NCBI GenBank assembly: GCA_020205615.1
Contig: CM035164.1
Location: 4,119,501 to 4,183,500 of the forward strand
Direction of reading: 5' to 3'
Source of the DNA: Panax quinquefolius
Taxonomy: Eukaryota > Streptophyta > Magnoliopsida > Apiales > Araliaceae
Length of the DNA stretch: 64,000 nucleotides
The translations under genes and the position numbers were made by a program. The notes beneath the pieces are model-generated. The model did no database searches, was not told where the DNA came from, and saw only the letters and a list, made by a program, of their open reading frames with translations. Shown in pieces: positions 49,546 to 62,186 of this stretch (the stretch's first letter is position 1; each line of letters begins with the position of its first letter).

Positions 49546-50633
49546 GAAATTTCGCCCTCGAAATTAGGTACGATACACACGGTATGTCGAAGAGGTAAGG
49601 ATACCTTGATTTCATTTGATTTTAACTCCCAAGTCATTTCCTCAACATCGTGGTTTCTCCACAAAACTTTGACTTGAGGTATAACCTTGGTGCGTAGAAT
49701 ATGTTCCTTCTTATCCAAGATTTGAGCAGAACCTCTTCATATGTCAAATCTTTCCTTTATTTCGTCCGGTTCCAACTCAATAATGTGGTTCGGGTCTTCC
49801 ACATATTTACGTAACATGGATATGTGAAAAAGTTATGAACACGAGACATACTGGCGCAGAAAGCGAGTTTATAGGCCATAGTTCCTACTCGATCAAGGAT
49901 TAAAAATGGGTAGATGAATCGAGGATTGAGCTTTCCTCTCTTTCCAAATCTCGTAACTCCTTTCCATGGAGCAACACGTAACAACACATGATCTCCTATA
50001 TCGAATTCCATGTCATTTCGATGAAGATCAAGATAACTCTTTAATCGATCTTGTGAGGTTTTTATACGTTCTTGGGATCGTTTGAATCTTTTCCGTAGTC
50101 ATACGTATCAACTCGTCCCAACAACGTTACTTCACCTACCTCATCCCAAAGATCTTTGGAGAACGACACTTTCTTCCATACAACGCTTCAAATGGAGCCA
50201 TGCCAATACTTGCTTGATAGCTCGTTGTTGTAGGAAAACTCCACCAATGGTAAAAACTTGTCCCAACTTTCCTTGAAATTAAGGACCACGAGTCTTAATA
50301 GATCTTCAAGAGTTTGAATAGTCCTCTCCATCGTCCGTCCAAATCCGAGGATGATATGCCGAAAGCTAAATCGTAAATCTGTGCCCATAGCTTTTTGCAA
50401 ATTAACCCAAAATCATGAAGTGAATCTTGGGTCTCGATCGTAAACTATGGATCTTTGGCATACCATGCAATCTTACAACCTCGTTTATGTACATACGAGC
50501 AAGCCAGTTCAAGTGTATAAGTTTCTCGATCGGTAAGAAATGAGCGGACTTGGTCAATCTATCAACAATGACCCAAATCACATCTATGGTAATGTGCTCC
50601 CACTTCCATTCTGGAATTTCAAGTGGTTGCAAT
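49546..50633 (-). pseudogene. Integrase core and C-terminal chromodomain region of the outer element
   Basis: The frame at 50707-50402 gives LQPLEIPEWKWEHITIDV and [20 protein letters not shown], the start of the chromovirus integrase core, then ARMYINEVVRLHGMPKI. 50400-50188 gives [19 protein letters not shown] and [16 protein letters not shown]. 50011-49757 gives FDIGDHVLLRVAPWKGVTRF and MSRVHNFF, the integrase C-terminal module that precedes the chromodomain. The core block is cut at 50633 by the inner element. Small indels break the frame between blocks. Confidence 0.75.
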
Positions 50634-52648
50634 TGTGACGCCCCCAAAATTAGGTATACATCACCCATCTTGGGTCGCCAAATACATGGTACAAAATTCA
50701 AATACAACTTAATTAATTATACAACGATGTGTGTAAAATACTTATTAAAAACATATGTTGTGAGTTTGAATACAAATATTGTCATCTAGAGAGTATACAA
50801 ACTCATTGGAGTCCTCATTACAATTATTATCACACTATTTCACGTAATAGTAAGGACTACTAATGCACCATCTAGGACCATCACTCCGCTCCCGACTAGT
50901 CCCCAGCCTACGCTCTCATTTCTCAAGAGAACGGTGAAAGAAAGGGTGAGCTCAACTAGCCAAAGAAGAAATATTATGACTAAGATAATGCGAATAAATT
51001 ATCATTAGTCTCCAACAATGTTAAACCGATAAAATATAATAGACATCAAGTTTAACTGCAGTGAGTAACAAGCAATCCATTAAAAGAGTCAAGTAGAAAA
51101 TAAAATCTACTATCTTTTATAATTTAAAAGGTTTTCATCATCATTATCGCCGAGACTCAATTTTAATAAATATTCCACATCATCGAATCACCCCCGCACT
51201 ACTTACCAAGGATATTCTTTAGTATCACGACCTCAATTATCCACGCACTACGGGCCAAGAATATTTGTGTATTCATTAATGGTCATGATCATGCCAACAA
51301 TCGTCCATCAATGACCTACGGGCCAATGAGGACTTTTTACCACATCATTTGTAACATTACTACCATGATTACACCGAATAATCCTCGATCATAATCATAC
51401 CAAGTCCATCTATGCACTACATGTGCCACAAATGACTTTCAACATAATATAAACATGAGGATGATGACAATGATATAAGAATTCAATAAAACAAGTTCAA
51501 GAATTAATTTGTCCAAGAACTACTAATGTCCAAATTGTCAACATGACATCGCTTTGTAGAGTAAAATTCAAGAATGATCGAAGAATATTTCCATGAAAAG
51601 ATATGGATGAAGCTTAAATATCAAGGATATTTTACTAATTTCATGGAGTATAGAAGTCAAAACTTTAACCAACCTGAGTATAATAAATAATGGAATAACA
51701 AAAGAAATCACCACGCATGCAGTACTTCCCATGATAAAAGTTATTCCAACAGAATACTAAATAACGGAACCAGTCAAAGTAAATTTAAGACCGATGGATG
51801 TTCCAATGTAATAATAAAGAATGGAATAACAACAAAATTACCATGAATGCGTGTACTTCGATGATAAAAGTTATTCCAATGTAATACTAATAAGGGGGCG
51901 GAATCAGTCCCATGTAAAAACGCATAAATGTGATATTCTAACAAAATAATAATAAAGACGGAACCAGTCCGTCCAGTAAAAACGCATGTGATAGGATATT
52001 CCAATGAGAATAATAAAGACGGAATCAGTCCGGCACAAAACGCATGCATACATGATATTCCAAATGTAATAGTAAAAGACGGAATAATAGAAGAATGTCA
52101 CCAAGTATAGGGTAGTAATGGCAGATATACATGTTATTCCAATGTAATAATAAGCAATGGAATAACAACAATTCTCTTCATGAATAAGAAAGAATAACAC
52201 CCCTTACCGTAAAAGAACTGAATATAAGAATAGTTAAGTAGCATAAATCTTTTCTTCTTTCTCTCTATAATTTTCTCTCGATAGAGTTTCAGTGAATTCG
52301 TAAGAAAATAATGAAGGAATGAGCTTCTATTTATAGAAAAATAGAATGCATAGTAACTAACTTATGAACGGTCCAGATTGATTTATTTTAATCTGACGGT
52401 CCATATTTAAAACAAAATCTTTTAAATAAAATATAATATATATAATATATTATATATACATAACATACTCGATAACTCACATGAGTTTAAACCCTCGTGA
52501 TTACCATCTCAAACAACTTTCAACTATCAAATATATATATTAATATATATATAAAACATATAGTACTCCCACCATCCTTTTTCTTCTTTATTCATTACCA
52601 ACCGTGAATCCATTTCTCATTTGTCAACATCACATGCACTATACATGC

Positions 52649-52693
<45 letters not shown>

Positions 52694-53181
52694 GGAATAA
52701 CTTTCTACCGATTATTTTGATAAACGGGTAAATGGTAATCCAAATAAAAGCAAAATTTACAACAATTACCATAGCAATAATTGAACAAAATCGAGTGACT
52801 TCTCACGTAAGCATCAATAATCAATACCGCGTGCTACTATGCAACCACGCCAGACATCGCATTTCTTTTAACACCGGAGTGTTTCAACAGATTAACGATA
52901 AAACTTCCGTCGTTATTTTCATAAAGTATTTTTGTCGTTTTCTCAATCCGACAATAATTCAAGTTATATGGGTCCACCAATGATTGTCTGTCATTGTATT
53001 TAATATTCCCTATTAAAACGAATATTCCCCACCAATCGAATATTATATAACAACTTCACGTGACTTTTGCAAAATTTATAAATATTACCCACAACTATAA
53101 CATTATATCAATTTCACTCCATAATATTTAAAAATAATATTTATAGAAAATTCATCTTTATTCAAAAGTTGGGGTTTTACA
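50634..53181 (-). repeat. 3' LTR of the inner element
   Basis: It starts TGTGACGCCCCC and ends GGGGTTTTACA. It is highly similar to 58016-60541 along its length, including the (TA)n stretch at about 52,650-52,687 and the AT-rich block near 52,430-52,560. The minus-strand TATA box CTATAAATAG is at 52327-52336. Confidence 0.93.
52327..52336 (-). promoter_or_regulatory. LTR TATA box (inner element, 3' LTR)
   Basis: CTATAAATAG on the minus strand, followed by AAGCTCATTCCTTCATTATT. The same box and following sequence occur in the 5' LTR at 59698-59707 and, with small changes, in the other LTRs. It is the likely transcription start signal of this family. Confidence 0.6.
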
Positions 53182-56100
53182 ATCTCCCTTCTTATGAAAT
53201 TTCGCCCTCGAAATTAGGGTACGTACTTGGTATATTGAAGAGGTAAAGATACCTTGATTTCATTTCAGATTCTAACTCTCAAGTCATTTCCTCAACATCA
53301 TGATTTTTCCACAAAACTTTGACTTGAGGTATAACCTTGGAGCGTAGAATATGTTCCTTCTTATCCAAGATTTGAACAGGAACCTCTTCATACATTAAAT
53401 CTTCCGCTATTTCGTCCGGTTCTAACTCAATAATGTGGTTCGGGTCTTCCACATATTTACGTAATATGGATATGTGAAAAGCGTTATGAACACGAGACAT
53501 ACTTGGCGGTAAAAGCGAGTCTATATAGCCACAGCCCTACTCGATCAAGGATTAAAATGGGCCGATGATTCGAGGATCGAGCTTTCCTCTCTTTCCAAAT
53601 CTCGTAACTCCTTTCCATGGAGCAACACGTAATAACACATGATCTCCTATATCGAATTCTACGCCCTTTAGATGAAGATCACCATAACTCTTTTGTCGAT
53701 CTTGTGAGGTTTTTATACGTCACGGATCGTTTGAATCTTTTCCATAGTCATACGTACCAACTCGGTCCCAACAACGTTGCTTCACCCACCTCATCCCAAA
53801 GATACCGGAGAACGACACTTTCTTCCATACAACGCTCAAATGGAGCCATGCCAATACTTGCTTGATAAGCTGTTGTTGTAGGAAAACTCCACCAATGGTA
53901 AAAACTTGTCCCAACTTCCCTTGAAATCAAAGACACAGAGTCTTAATAGATCTTCAAGAGTTTGAATAGTCCTCTCCCATCGTCTGGTCCATCTAAGGAT
54001 GATATGCCGAAGCTAAATCGTAAATCTGCGCCCATAGCTTTTTTGCAAACTAACCCAAAATCGCTGAAGTGAATCTTGGGTCTCGATTAGAAATTATGGA
54101 TACCGCATACCATGCAATCTTACAACCTCGTTTATGTACATACGAGCAAGACGTTCAAGTGTATAAATTTCTCAGATCGGAAGAAAAATGAGCAGACTTG
54201 GTCAATCTATCAACAATGACCCAAATCGCATTTATGCCTTGAGAAACTTTGGGAAGACCAAAGAACTAAATCCATGGTAATGTGCTCCCACTTCCATCTT
54301 GGAATTTCAAGTGGTTGCAATGGACCTTTGGTACTTGATGCTCACTTGACTCGCTGACACATTAGACACCTTGAGATAAAAAAATAGCTATCTCTCTCTT
54401 CATATTGCCCCACCAAAATGTATATCAAGATCATGATACATTTTGTACTCCTGTGATGGATTGCAAACGGTGTGTTGTGCACCTCCATCATGATTTTATA
54501 CTTTAAATCGTGGTCGTTAGAACACAAAGTCCGGAGTTGACTCAAGTATTCCTTTTCATCGATTCTTCCTTCCCAAGATCGCACCTTCTTGACTTTCTTC
54601 CTCATACGATCACCACCCGGATCAGAACTCGAAAGCGACTTTAATTTTATCAATTAAAGTCGGTTCTACTCAGTATATTCGCCATCATCACGTGGGTCCT
54701 TGGAGTCTTTATCCCTATCTCCATCCTTTGCAAGTCATACAAAATGGGCCTTCATGCGTTGACAATATTGCACTCGCATTCGCAGATATGATCTTCTACT
54801 CAATGCGCCACTACCACGCTCGCTTTTCCGTGATGGTATTGGATGGTATGATCATAATCTTTCAACAGCTTCAAGCCAACGTCGTTGTCGCATGTTGAGT
54901 TCCTTTTGAGTGAAGAAATATTTGAGGCTTTTATGATCCGTAAAGATCTCCACTTTCTCCCCATACAAGTAATGCCTCCAAATCTTTAGTGCGAAGACAA
55001 CAAATGCTAACTCTAGATCATGAGTAGGATAATTCCTCTCATATTCTTTGAGTTGTCGTGGAGGCATAGTCTATGACTTTCCCATGTTGCATGAGAACAC
55101 ATCCTAACCCTTTGTTCAAGCATCATCAGTAAATGACAAATCCCTCCGAACCGTATGTATTATCAAACAAAACAAAATAAATGAGTCTCTCTTGAGTTCT
55201 TGAAAACTCTTCTCACATTCCTCGCTCCAACCGAACTTTCAGATCTTTCCGAGTCACCGAGTTAGTGGAGTAGCGATTCGAGAAAACCTTCTACTTAATC
55301 TCCGATAATAACCAAACTAAGTCGAGAAAGCTACGATTTTGGCCATCGATTTAGGTTGCTCCCAACTTTGAATAGCTTCAATCTTCATTGGGTCAATGAT
55401 ATTCAATGACTTGATACCACGTGCCCAAGGAATGCTACTTCCTCAAGCCGTAACTCGATTTCTTCAACTTGGCATAAAGCTTATATTCACGAAGCTTTTG
55501 GAGTATCAAATTTCAAATGTTGCTTTCATGATCTTCACGGGTTTTGGAATATATGAGGATGTCATCAATAAAGACGACCACAAAGTGATCCAAATATTCC
55601 TGAATACTTGGTTCATCATATCCATAAAGGCAAAGCAGTGCATTAGTCAATCCAAAAGACATGACTAGAATTCATAATGCCCGCATCGAAGTTCCGGAAA
55701 GCCGCCTTTGGAATGTCATCGGTTCTAATCTTCAATTGGTGATATCTCGAACGAAGATCAATCTTTGAAAAGAATTTGGCTCCTTGCAATCGGGTCAAAC
55801 AGTCATCAATACGCGTGGCAATGGGTACCTATTTTGATGGTGACATGATTCAACTCCCGATAATCAATACAAAGTCGTATACTCCCATCTTTCTTCTTCA
55901 CTTAATGTAACAGAGCACCCCAAAGAGAAGTACTAGGACTAATAAAGCCAATGTCTAACAATTCTCGCAGTTGGGTCTTTAACTCGTGAAGTTCAATAGG
56001 AGTCATTCGACATGGGGCTTTAGAAATAGGTTTTGTACCCAGTTCAAGGTCGATACAAAATTCAATTTCACGCCCGGGGTAGGCCAGAAGTTCTTCGTGG

Positions 56101-58000
56101 AATACGTCAGAAATTCATTAACAATAGAAATATCATTCAAAATCGACGTATTTTTGTTTAGATCCGTGATATGAGCTAAGAAAGCTTGACATCCATTTTT
56201 CAATAAACGAATAACTTTATGGCTTGAGATGACAGTTATTGATTTTAATGGTTTGGTGGCTTGAATTCGCATAACTGATTGGTTAGGAATATGAAAGCTA
56301 ACAACCTTACTTAAAACAATCAATTTTTGCATGATGAGTAGTTAACCAATCAATCCCTAGAATTACATCAAATGCAAGTATTTTTAATGCAATAAGATCG
56401 ACAGTAATGTGGGTACCAACTTGAACCAAACAAGACTTATAAACCGTGGATGTAATAAAGGTTTCTCCCAAACGGAGTTTCCACAGATAAGTCAAAGTCT
56501 AATTTCTCCCAAGTCAAATTTAATCGTTGAAGCGTAAAGTAAGAGAAATAAAAGAATGGGTAGAATCCCAGATCAAATAAAGTGTAGACTTCGCTAGAGT
56601 TTATGATAAGCTTACCCGTGATGACCTCATCGGGTTTCTTCGCTTTCGGGAGGTCACAACAAACGCCTCCCTTGCACTAACCGGCTTTGACTTTTTTCTC
56701 GGGACAACCTTTGATGCTCCATCCTAGCTAAATTTATCTTGGGTGAACGACAAAATCGGGCTAAGTGACCTTCTCTTCCATAATTATAACACGCTTTGAC
56801 TAAGATCGCGCAATTTGACCGATGTGTCCTCCCTCCGCATTTGAAGCATATGATAGGTGGTCTTTCAACTTCCTTAACAACGGTCTTTGGTGCCGACGTC
56901 TTTCCATCATTGTTGAATCTCCTCTTCTTGAAATGTCCATTCTTATTATTTTGGCCTCGATTACCACCAAAGTGGTTACCATTTTCGGATCGTTGATTCC
57001 TCCACGCTTGTTGTCACCGCTCGATGATCGCTTCTCACCGGTATTATCATTTTTTTGTCCGCTCTTTTCGTCATACGTTGACTCGTTATCCCGCTTCCAC
57101 CATCTAAGCCCTATTTACAACATCCGAATACAAAACACGCTTTATGAGAAATAAGATATTGATGTATCTCCCGCTTCAAACCTCTTAAAAACATTCGCGC
57201 CATTCTCCCTTCATTATCCACCAAGTGAGACGCAAAACCGGATAACTCTCGCAAATTTTGCCTCGTATCATGATTACACGGACATATTGTTTTGCTCCAA
57301 TTTGATAAACTCCACCTCCTTCATGTGACGAATACTTTCGGAAAGTATTTGTCGTTGAATGACTCTCGAACTTCTCCCAAGACATCTTCAAGACGCAAGC
57401 AGTTGAGTACGCTTTTACCGATTCCCACCAAAGAATCGCTCTCCGCGCGAACATAAAGGCAAGAAGGGAACCTTTTGCTCCTGAGCATCCCAAGACATCA
57501 AATATCTTGGTGATCTGCTTTATCCATGCTTCCGCCATAAGTGGTTTTGGCTCTCATTTAAACTCCGGTGGTCCCCAGCTCACTGAATCTGCTTAATGTG
57601 ACCGCCCTAGAGTTTCAAGCGTTTCCACCTACATTTTGGACAGAGCCTCTCGCTTCATTGTTGCATGAATCAGATAAAGCCTATGAACAATCCATCATTC
57701 ATCATTTGATCGGTGTTGTTGTTTGTATGAGGATTGTCGACTTCGATGCACATTCTCCGATTATTATATGTGGAGACTCAACGGTCTCTTGTGCTCCATT
57801 GCTATTCTCAACATTTTGGATGTCATTTTCGTGACATCGCCACAAAACAAAGGGTAATTGACATGTAACATAATATCTCTAAACTCTGATCAACCAATTT
57901 AAATACAAAATAAATTTAAGTAGGTCCTATTAGCGAAGGAATTCCCCGTCTCTCCCCTCCTAGTTCTAGTCTCACATCTTAGCCAGGGATCATATCCCTA
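53182..58000 (-). pseudogene. Decayed gag-pol of the inner element
   Basis: From right to left: gag at 57538-57185 with MAEAWIKQITKIFDVLGC; a zinc knuckle near 56,790-56,745 reading CYNYGREGHLARFC; protease flank at 56495-56307 with DVILGIDWLTTHHAKIDCF; RT from about 56,000 to 55,390; RNase H at 55067-54852 with [20 protein letters not shown] and [11 protein letters not shown]; integrase zinc region at 54653-54342 with MMEVHNTPFAIHHRSTK and CLMCQRVK; core at about 54,300-53,700; and a tail at 53500-53279 with MSRVHNAFHISILRKYVEDP and VKVLWKNHDVEEMT, the chromodomain-type end of Tekay integrases. Indels separate all of these blocks. Confidence 0.85.
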
Positions 58001-58013
58001 AGCTTTGATACCA
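58001..58013 (-). other. Primer-binding site of the inner element (tRNA-iMet type)
   Basis: The minus strand next to the 5' LTR, after a two-base spacer, reads TGGTATCAAAGCT. It matches the iMet primer site TGGTATCAGAGC except for one G-to-A change. Confidence 0.8.
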
Positions 58014-58015
58014 AC

Positions 58016-60020
58016 TGTGACGCCCCCAAAATTAGGTATACATCACCCATCTTGGGTCGCCAAATACATGGTAAAAATTCAAATACAACTTAATTATACA
58101 AAAGTCGTTTAAAATACGACAAAACATATGATGTGAGTTTGAATACAAATATTGTCATCTAGAGAGTATACAAACTCAATGGAGTCCTCATTATAATTAT
58201 TATCACACTATTTCACAGAATAGTGAGGACTACTAATGTTATTCTCTGGACCGTCACTCCGTTCCCCGACTAGTCCCCAATTTACGTTCTCATTTCTCAA
58301 GAGAACAATGAAAGAAAATGGTGAGCTCAACTAGCCAAAGAAGAAATATTATGACTAAGATAATGCAGAATAAATTATCATTAGTCTCCAACAATGTTAA
58401 ACTGATAAAATATAATAGACATCAAGTTTAATCGCAATCGAACAAGCAATCCATTAAAAGAGTCAAGTAGAAAATAAAATTTACTATCTTTTATGATTTA
58501 AAAGGTTTTTCATCATCATTATCGTTGAGACTCAATTTTAATAAATATTCCACATCATCGAATCACCCCCGCACTACTACCAAGGATATTCTTTAGTATC
58601 ACGACCATAATTATCATGCACTACGGGCCAAGAATATTTGTGTATTCATTAATGGTCATGATCATGCCAACAATCGTCCATCAATGACCACGGGCCAATG
58701 AGGACTTTTACCACATCATTTGTAACATTACGGCCATGATTACATCGAATAATCCTCGGTCATAATCATACCAAGTCCATCTATGCACTACAAAAGCCAC
58801 AGATGACTTTCAACATAATATAAACATGAGGATGATGACAATGATATAAGAATTCAATAAAACAAGTTCAAGAATTAATTTGTCCAAGAACTACTAATGT
58901 CCAAATTGTCAACATGATATCGCTTTGTAGAGTAAAATTCAAGAATGATCGTAAGAATATTTCCATGAAAAGAGATTTGGATGAAGCGCAAATATCAAGG
59001 ATATTTTACTAATTTCATGGAGTATAGAAGTCAAAACTTTAACCAACCGAGTATAATAAATAATGGAATAACAAAAGAAATCACCACGCATGCAGATTCC
59101 ATGTAGACAAAGTTATTCCAACAGAATACTAAATAATCGGAACCGTGTCAAAGTAAATTGCACCGATGGGATGTTCCAATGTAATAATAAAGAATGGAAT
59201 AACAACAAAATTACCATGAATGCAGATTTTGATGTAAAGTTATTCCAATGTAATACTAATAAGGACGTAATCAGTCCCAAGTAAAACGCACAAATGTGAT
59301 ATTCTAACAAAATAATAATAAAAGACGGAACCAGTCCCACAGTAAAACGCATGCATAGATAGGATATTCCAATGTAATAATAAAGATTTTAATCAGTCCA
59401 AGTCCGCATAAAACGCATGCATGTGATATTCCAAATGTAATAAGAAAGATTTTAAAAATAGAAGAATGTCACCAAGTATAGGGTAGATCATGATATAAAA
59501 GTTATTCCAACATAATAATAAGCAATGGAATAACAACAACAGCCTTCTTCATGAATAAGAAAGAATAACACCCCTTACCGTAAAAAGAACCGAATATAAG
59601 AATAGTTTAAATAGTAAATCTTTTCTTCTTTCTCTCTATAATTTTCTCTCTCTAGAGTTTCAGTGAATTCGTAAGAAAATAATGAAGGAATGAGCTTCTA
59701 TTTATAGAAAAATGGAATGCATAGTAACTAACTTATGAACGGTCCAGATTGATTTACTTTAATCTGACGGTCCATATTTAAAGCAAAATCTTTTAAATAA
59801 AATATAATATATATAATATATTATATATACATAACGCCTGATAACTCACGGGTTGCAACTCCCGTGATTACCATCTCAGACAACTTTCAACTATCAAATA
59901 TATATATTAATATATATATATATATAAAACATATAGTACTCCCACCATCCTTTTTCTTCTTTATTCATTACCAACCGTGAATCCATTTCTCATTTGTCAA
60001 CATCACATGCACTACACATG

Positions 60021-60067
<47 letters not shown>

Positions 60068-60541
60068 ACTTTCTACCAATTATTTTGATTATTTTGATAA
60101 ATGGTAATCCAAATAAAAAGCAAAATTTACAACAATTACCATAGCAATAATTGAACAAAATCGAGTGACTTCTCACGTAAGTATCAATAATCAATACCGC
60201 GTGCTACTATGCAACCACGCGTATTATTGTACTTTTAACACTGGAGTGTTTCAACAGTTAACGGTAAAACTTCCGCCGTTATTTTTGTAAAGTATTTTTG
60301 TCGTTTTCTCAATCCGACAATAATTCCGTTGTGGGGTCAATCAATGATTGTGCCGTTGTACGAATATTCCCTATTAAAACGAATATTCCCCTACCAATCG
60401 AATATTATATAACAACTTGTGTACTTTGTAAAATTTATAAATATTACCCACAACTATAACATTATATCAATTTCACTCCATAATATTTAAAAATAATATA
60501 TATAGAAAATTCATCTTTATTCAAAAAGTTGGGGTTTTACA
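58016..60541 (-). repeat. 5' LTR of the inner element
   Basis: It starts TGTGACGCCCCC and ends GGGGTTTTACA, 2,526 bp. It holds the minus-strand TATA box at 59698-59707 and a (TA)n run at about 60,025-60,063, longer than in the other LTR. Differences from the 3' LTR cluster at CTG/CAG-like motifs and at the microsatellite. Confidence 0.93.
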
Positions 60542-61440
60542 GCAATGGACCTTTTGGTACTTGATGCTCCGCCTTGACTCGTTGACACGTTAGACACCTT
60601 GAGATAAGCAAATGATATCTCTCTCTTCATATTGCCCCACCAAAATGTATGTGAAGATCATGATACATTTTGGTACTCCTGAGATGGATTACAAGCGGTG
60701 TGTCATGCTTTCCATCATGATTTTATACTTTAAATCGTGGTTGTTAGGAACACAAAGTCCGGATTTGACTCAAGTATTCCTTCTTCATCGATTCTTGCTT
60801 CCCGCATCGCACCTTCTTGCACTTTCTTCCTCATACGCATCGCCCGGATCGTAATTTGAGCAAACTTTAATTTTATCAATTAAAGTTTCGGTTCTACTCA
60901 GTATATTTTCCATCATCACGTGGGTCCCTCGGAGTCTTTATCTCTATCTCCATCCTTTGCAAGTCGCATAAAATGGGCCTCGTTAACAATATTGCACTTT
61001 TCATGACCGCATATGATCTTCTACTCAACGCGTCACCTACCACGTTCGCTTTTCCGGGATGGTATTGGATAGTATGATCATAATCTTTCAGCAGTTCAAG
61101 CCAACATCGTTGTCGCATGTTGATTTCCTTTTCGAGTGAAGAAATATTTGAGGCTTTTATGATCCGTAAAGATATCCACTATCTCCCCATACAAGTAATG
61201 CCTCCAAATCTTTAGTGTGAAGATAACAAATGCTAACTCTAGATCATGAGTAGGATAATTCCTCTCATATTCTTTGAGTTGTCGTGAGGCATAGGCTATG
61301 ACTTTCCCATGTTGCATGAGAACACATCCTAACCCTTTGCTCAAGCATCATCGTGAGATGACAAATCCCCTCCGAACCGGATGTTATTGTCGTAACAAAA
61401 TGAAATGAGTCTCCTCTTGAGTTCTTGAAAACTCTTCTCA
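60542..61440 (-). pseudogene. RNase H and integrase N-terminal region of the outer element
   Basis: 61344-61096 encodes [20 protein letters not shown], then [20 protein letters not shown] and [14 protein letters not shown], RNase H blocks with catalytic Glu and Asp visible. 61118-60894 gives [20 protein letters not shown] and PGKANVVGDALSRR, the end of the connection/RNase H region. About 60,850-60,560 holds the integrase zinc region in broken frames. The frame is lost just before MSKGLGC, where the first catalytic Asp belongs. Confidence 0.75.
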
Positions 61441-61451
61441 CATTCCTCACT

Positions 61452-62183
61452 CTAACCGAACTTTGTATCTTTCCGAGTCAGCTGAGTAAGTGGAGTAGCG
61501 ATTCGAGAAAACCCTTCTACGAATCTCCGATAATAACTAGCTAAGCCGAGAAAGCTACATACTTCGGTCACTGATTTAGGTTGCTCCCAGCTTTGAATAG
61601 CTTCAATCTTTGTTGGGTCAACAGATATTCCATGACTTGATACCTCGTGCCCAAGGAATGCTACTTCCTCAAGCCAAAACTCGCATTTCTTTAACTTGGC
61701 ATAAAGCTTATATTCACGAAGCTTTTGGAGTATCAGCCTCAAGTGTTGCTCATGATCTTCACGGGTTTTGGAATATATGAGGATGTCATCAATAAAGACG
61801 ACCACAAAGTGATCCAAATATTCCTTGAATACTCTGTTCATCATATCCATGAAGGCAGCAAGAGCATTAGTCAATCCAAAGGATATAACTAGGAATTCAT
61901 AATGCCCGTACCGAGTTCTGAAAGCCGTCTTTGGAATGTCATCGGTTCTAATCTTCAATTGGTGATATCCGGAACGAAGATCAATCTTTGAAAAGAATTT
62001 GGCTCCTTGCAACTGGTCAAACAGGTCATCAATACGTGGAAATGGGTACCTATTTTTGATGGTGACATGATTCAACTCCCGATAATCAATACAAAGTCGC
62101 ATACTCCCATCTTTCTTCTTTATGAATAGAACAGGAGCACCCCAAAGAGAAGTACTAGGACGAATAAAGCCAATGTTTAACAA
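61452..62183 (-). pseudogene. Reverse transcriptase domain of the outer element, open frame
   Basis: A 243-codon frame holds the complete RT core: [20 protein letters not shown], then [47 protein letters not shown], the catalytic [10 protein letters not shown] and [20 protein letters not shown]. Both catalytic Asp residues of FIDD are present. A single TAG at 62184-62186 separates it from the upstream protease frame, at what would be a Gln codon in CTGCAG. The frame ends at TAG in KDTKFG, where sibling copies have TGG. RT copies the element RNA into DNA. It is the best-preserved domain in this family here. Confidence 0.88.
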
Positions 62184-62186
62184 TTC

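Larger units (their letters stand above)
50634..60541 (-). mobile_element. Full-length Tekay-type element nested in the outer element
   Basis: It has two LTRs (50634-53181, 2,548 bp; 58016-60541, 2,526 bp), a polypurine tract at 53182-53195 and an iMet-type primer site at 58001-58013. A perfect 5-bp TSD, GCAAT, lies at 50629-50633 and 60542-60546. Host integrase sequence stops at 50633 (...AAGTGGTTGCAAT) and resumes at 60542 (GCAATGGACC), which is continuous in the uninterrupted siblings. Same family and orientation as its host. The internal frames are heavily broken. Confidence 0.95.

Noticed and set aside
52640..52690. (TA)n run as a possible promoter or origin
   Set aside because: It is a simple microsatellite in the LTR and recurs at the same place in the partner LTR.
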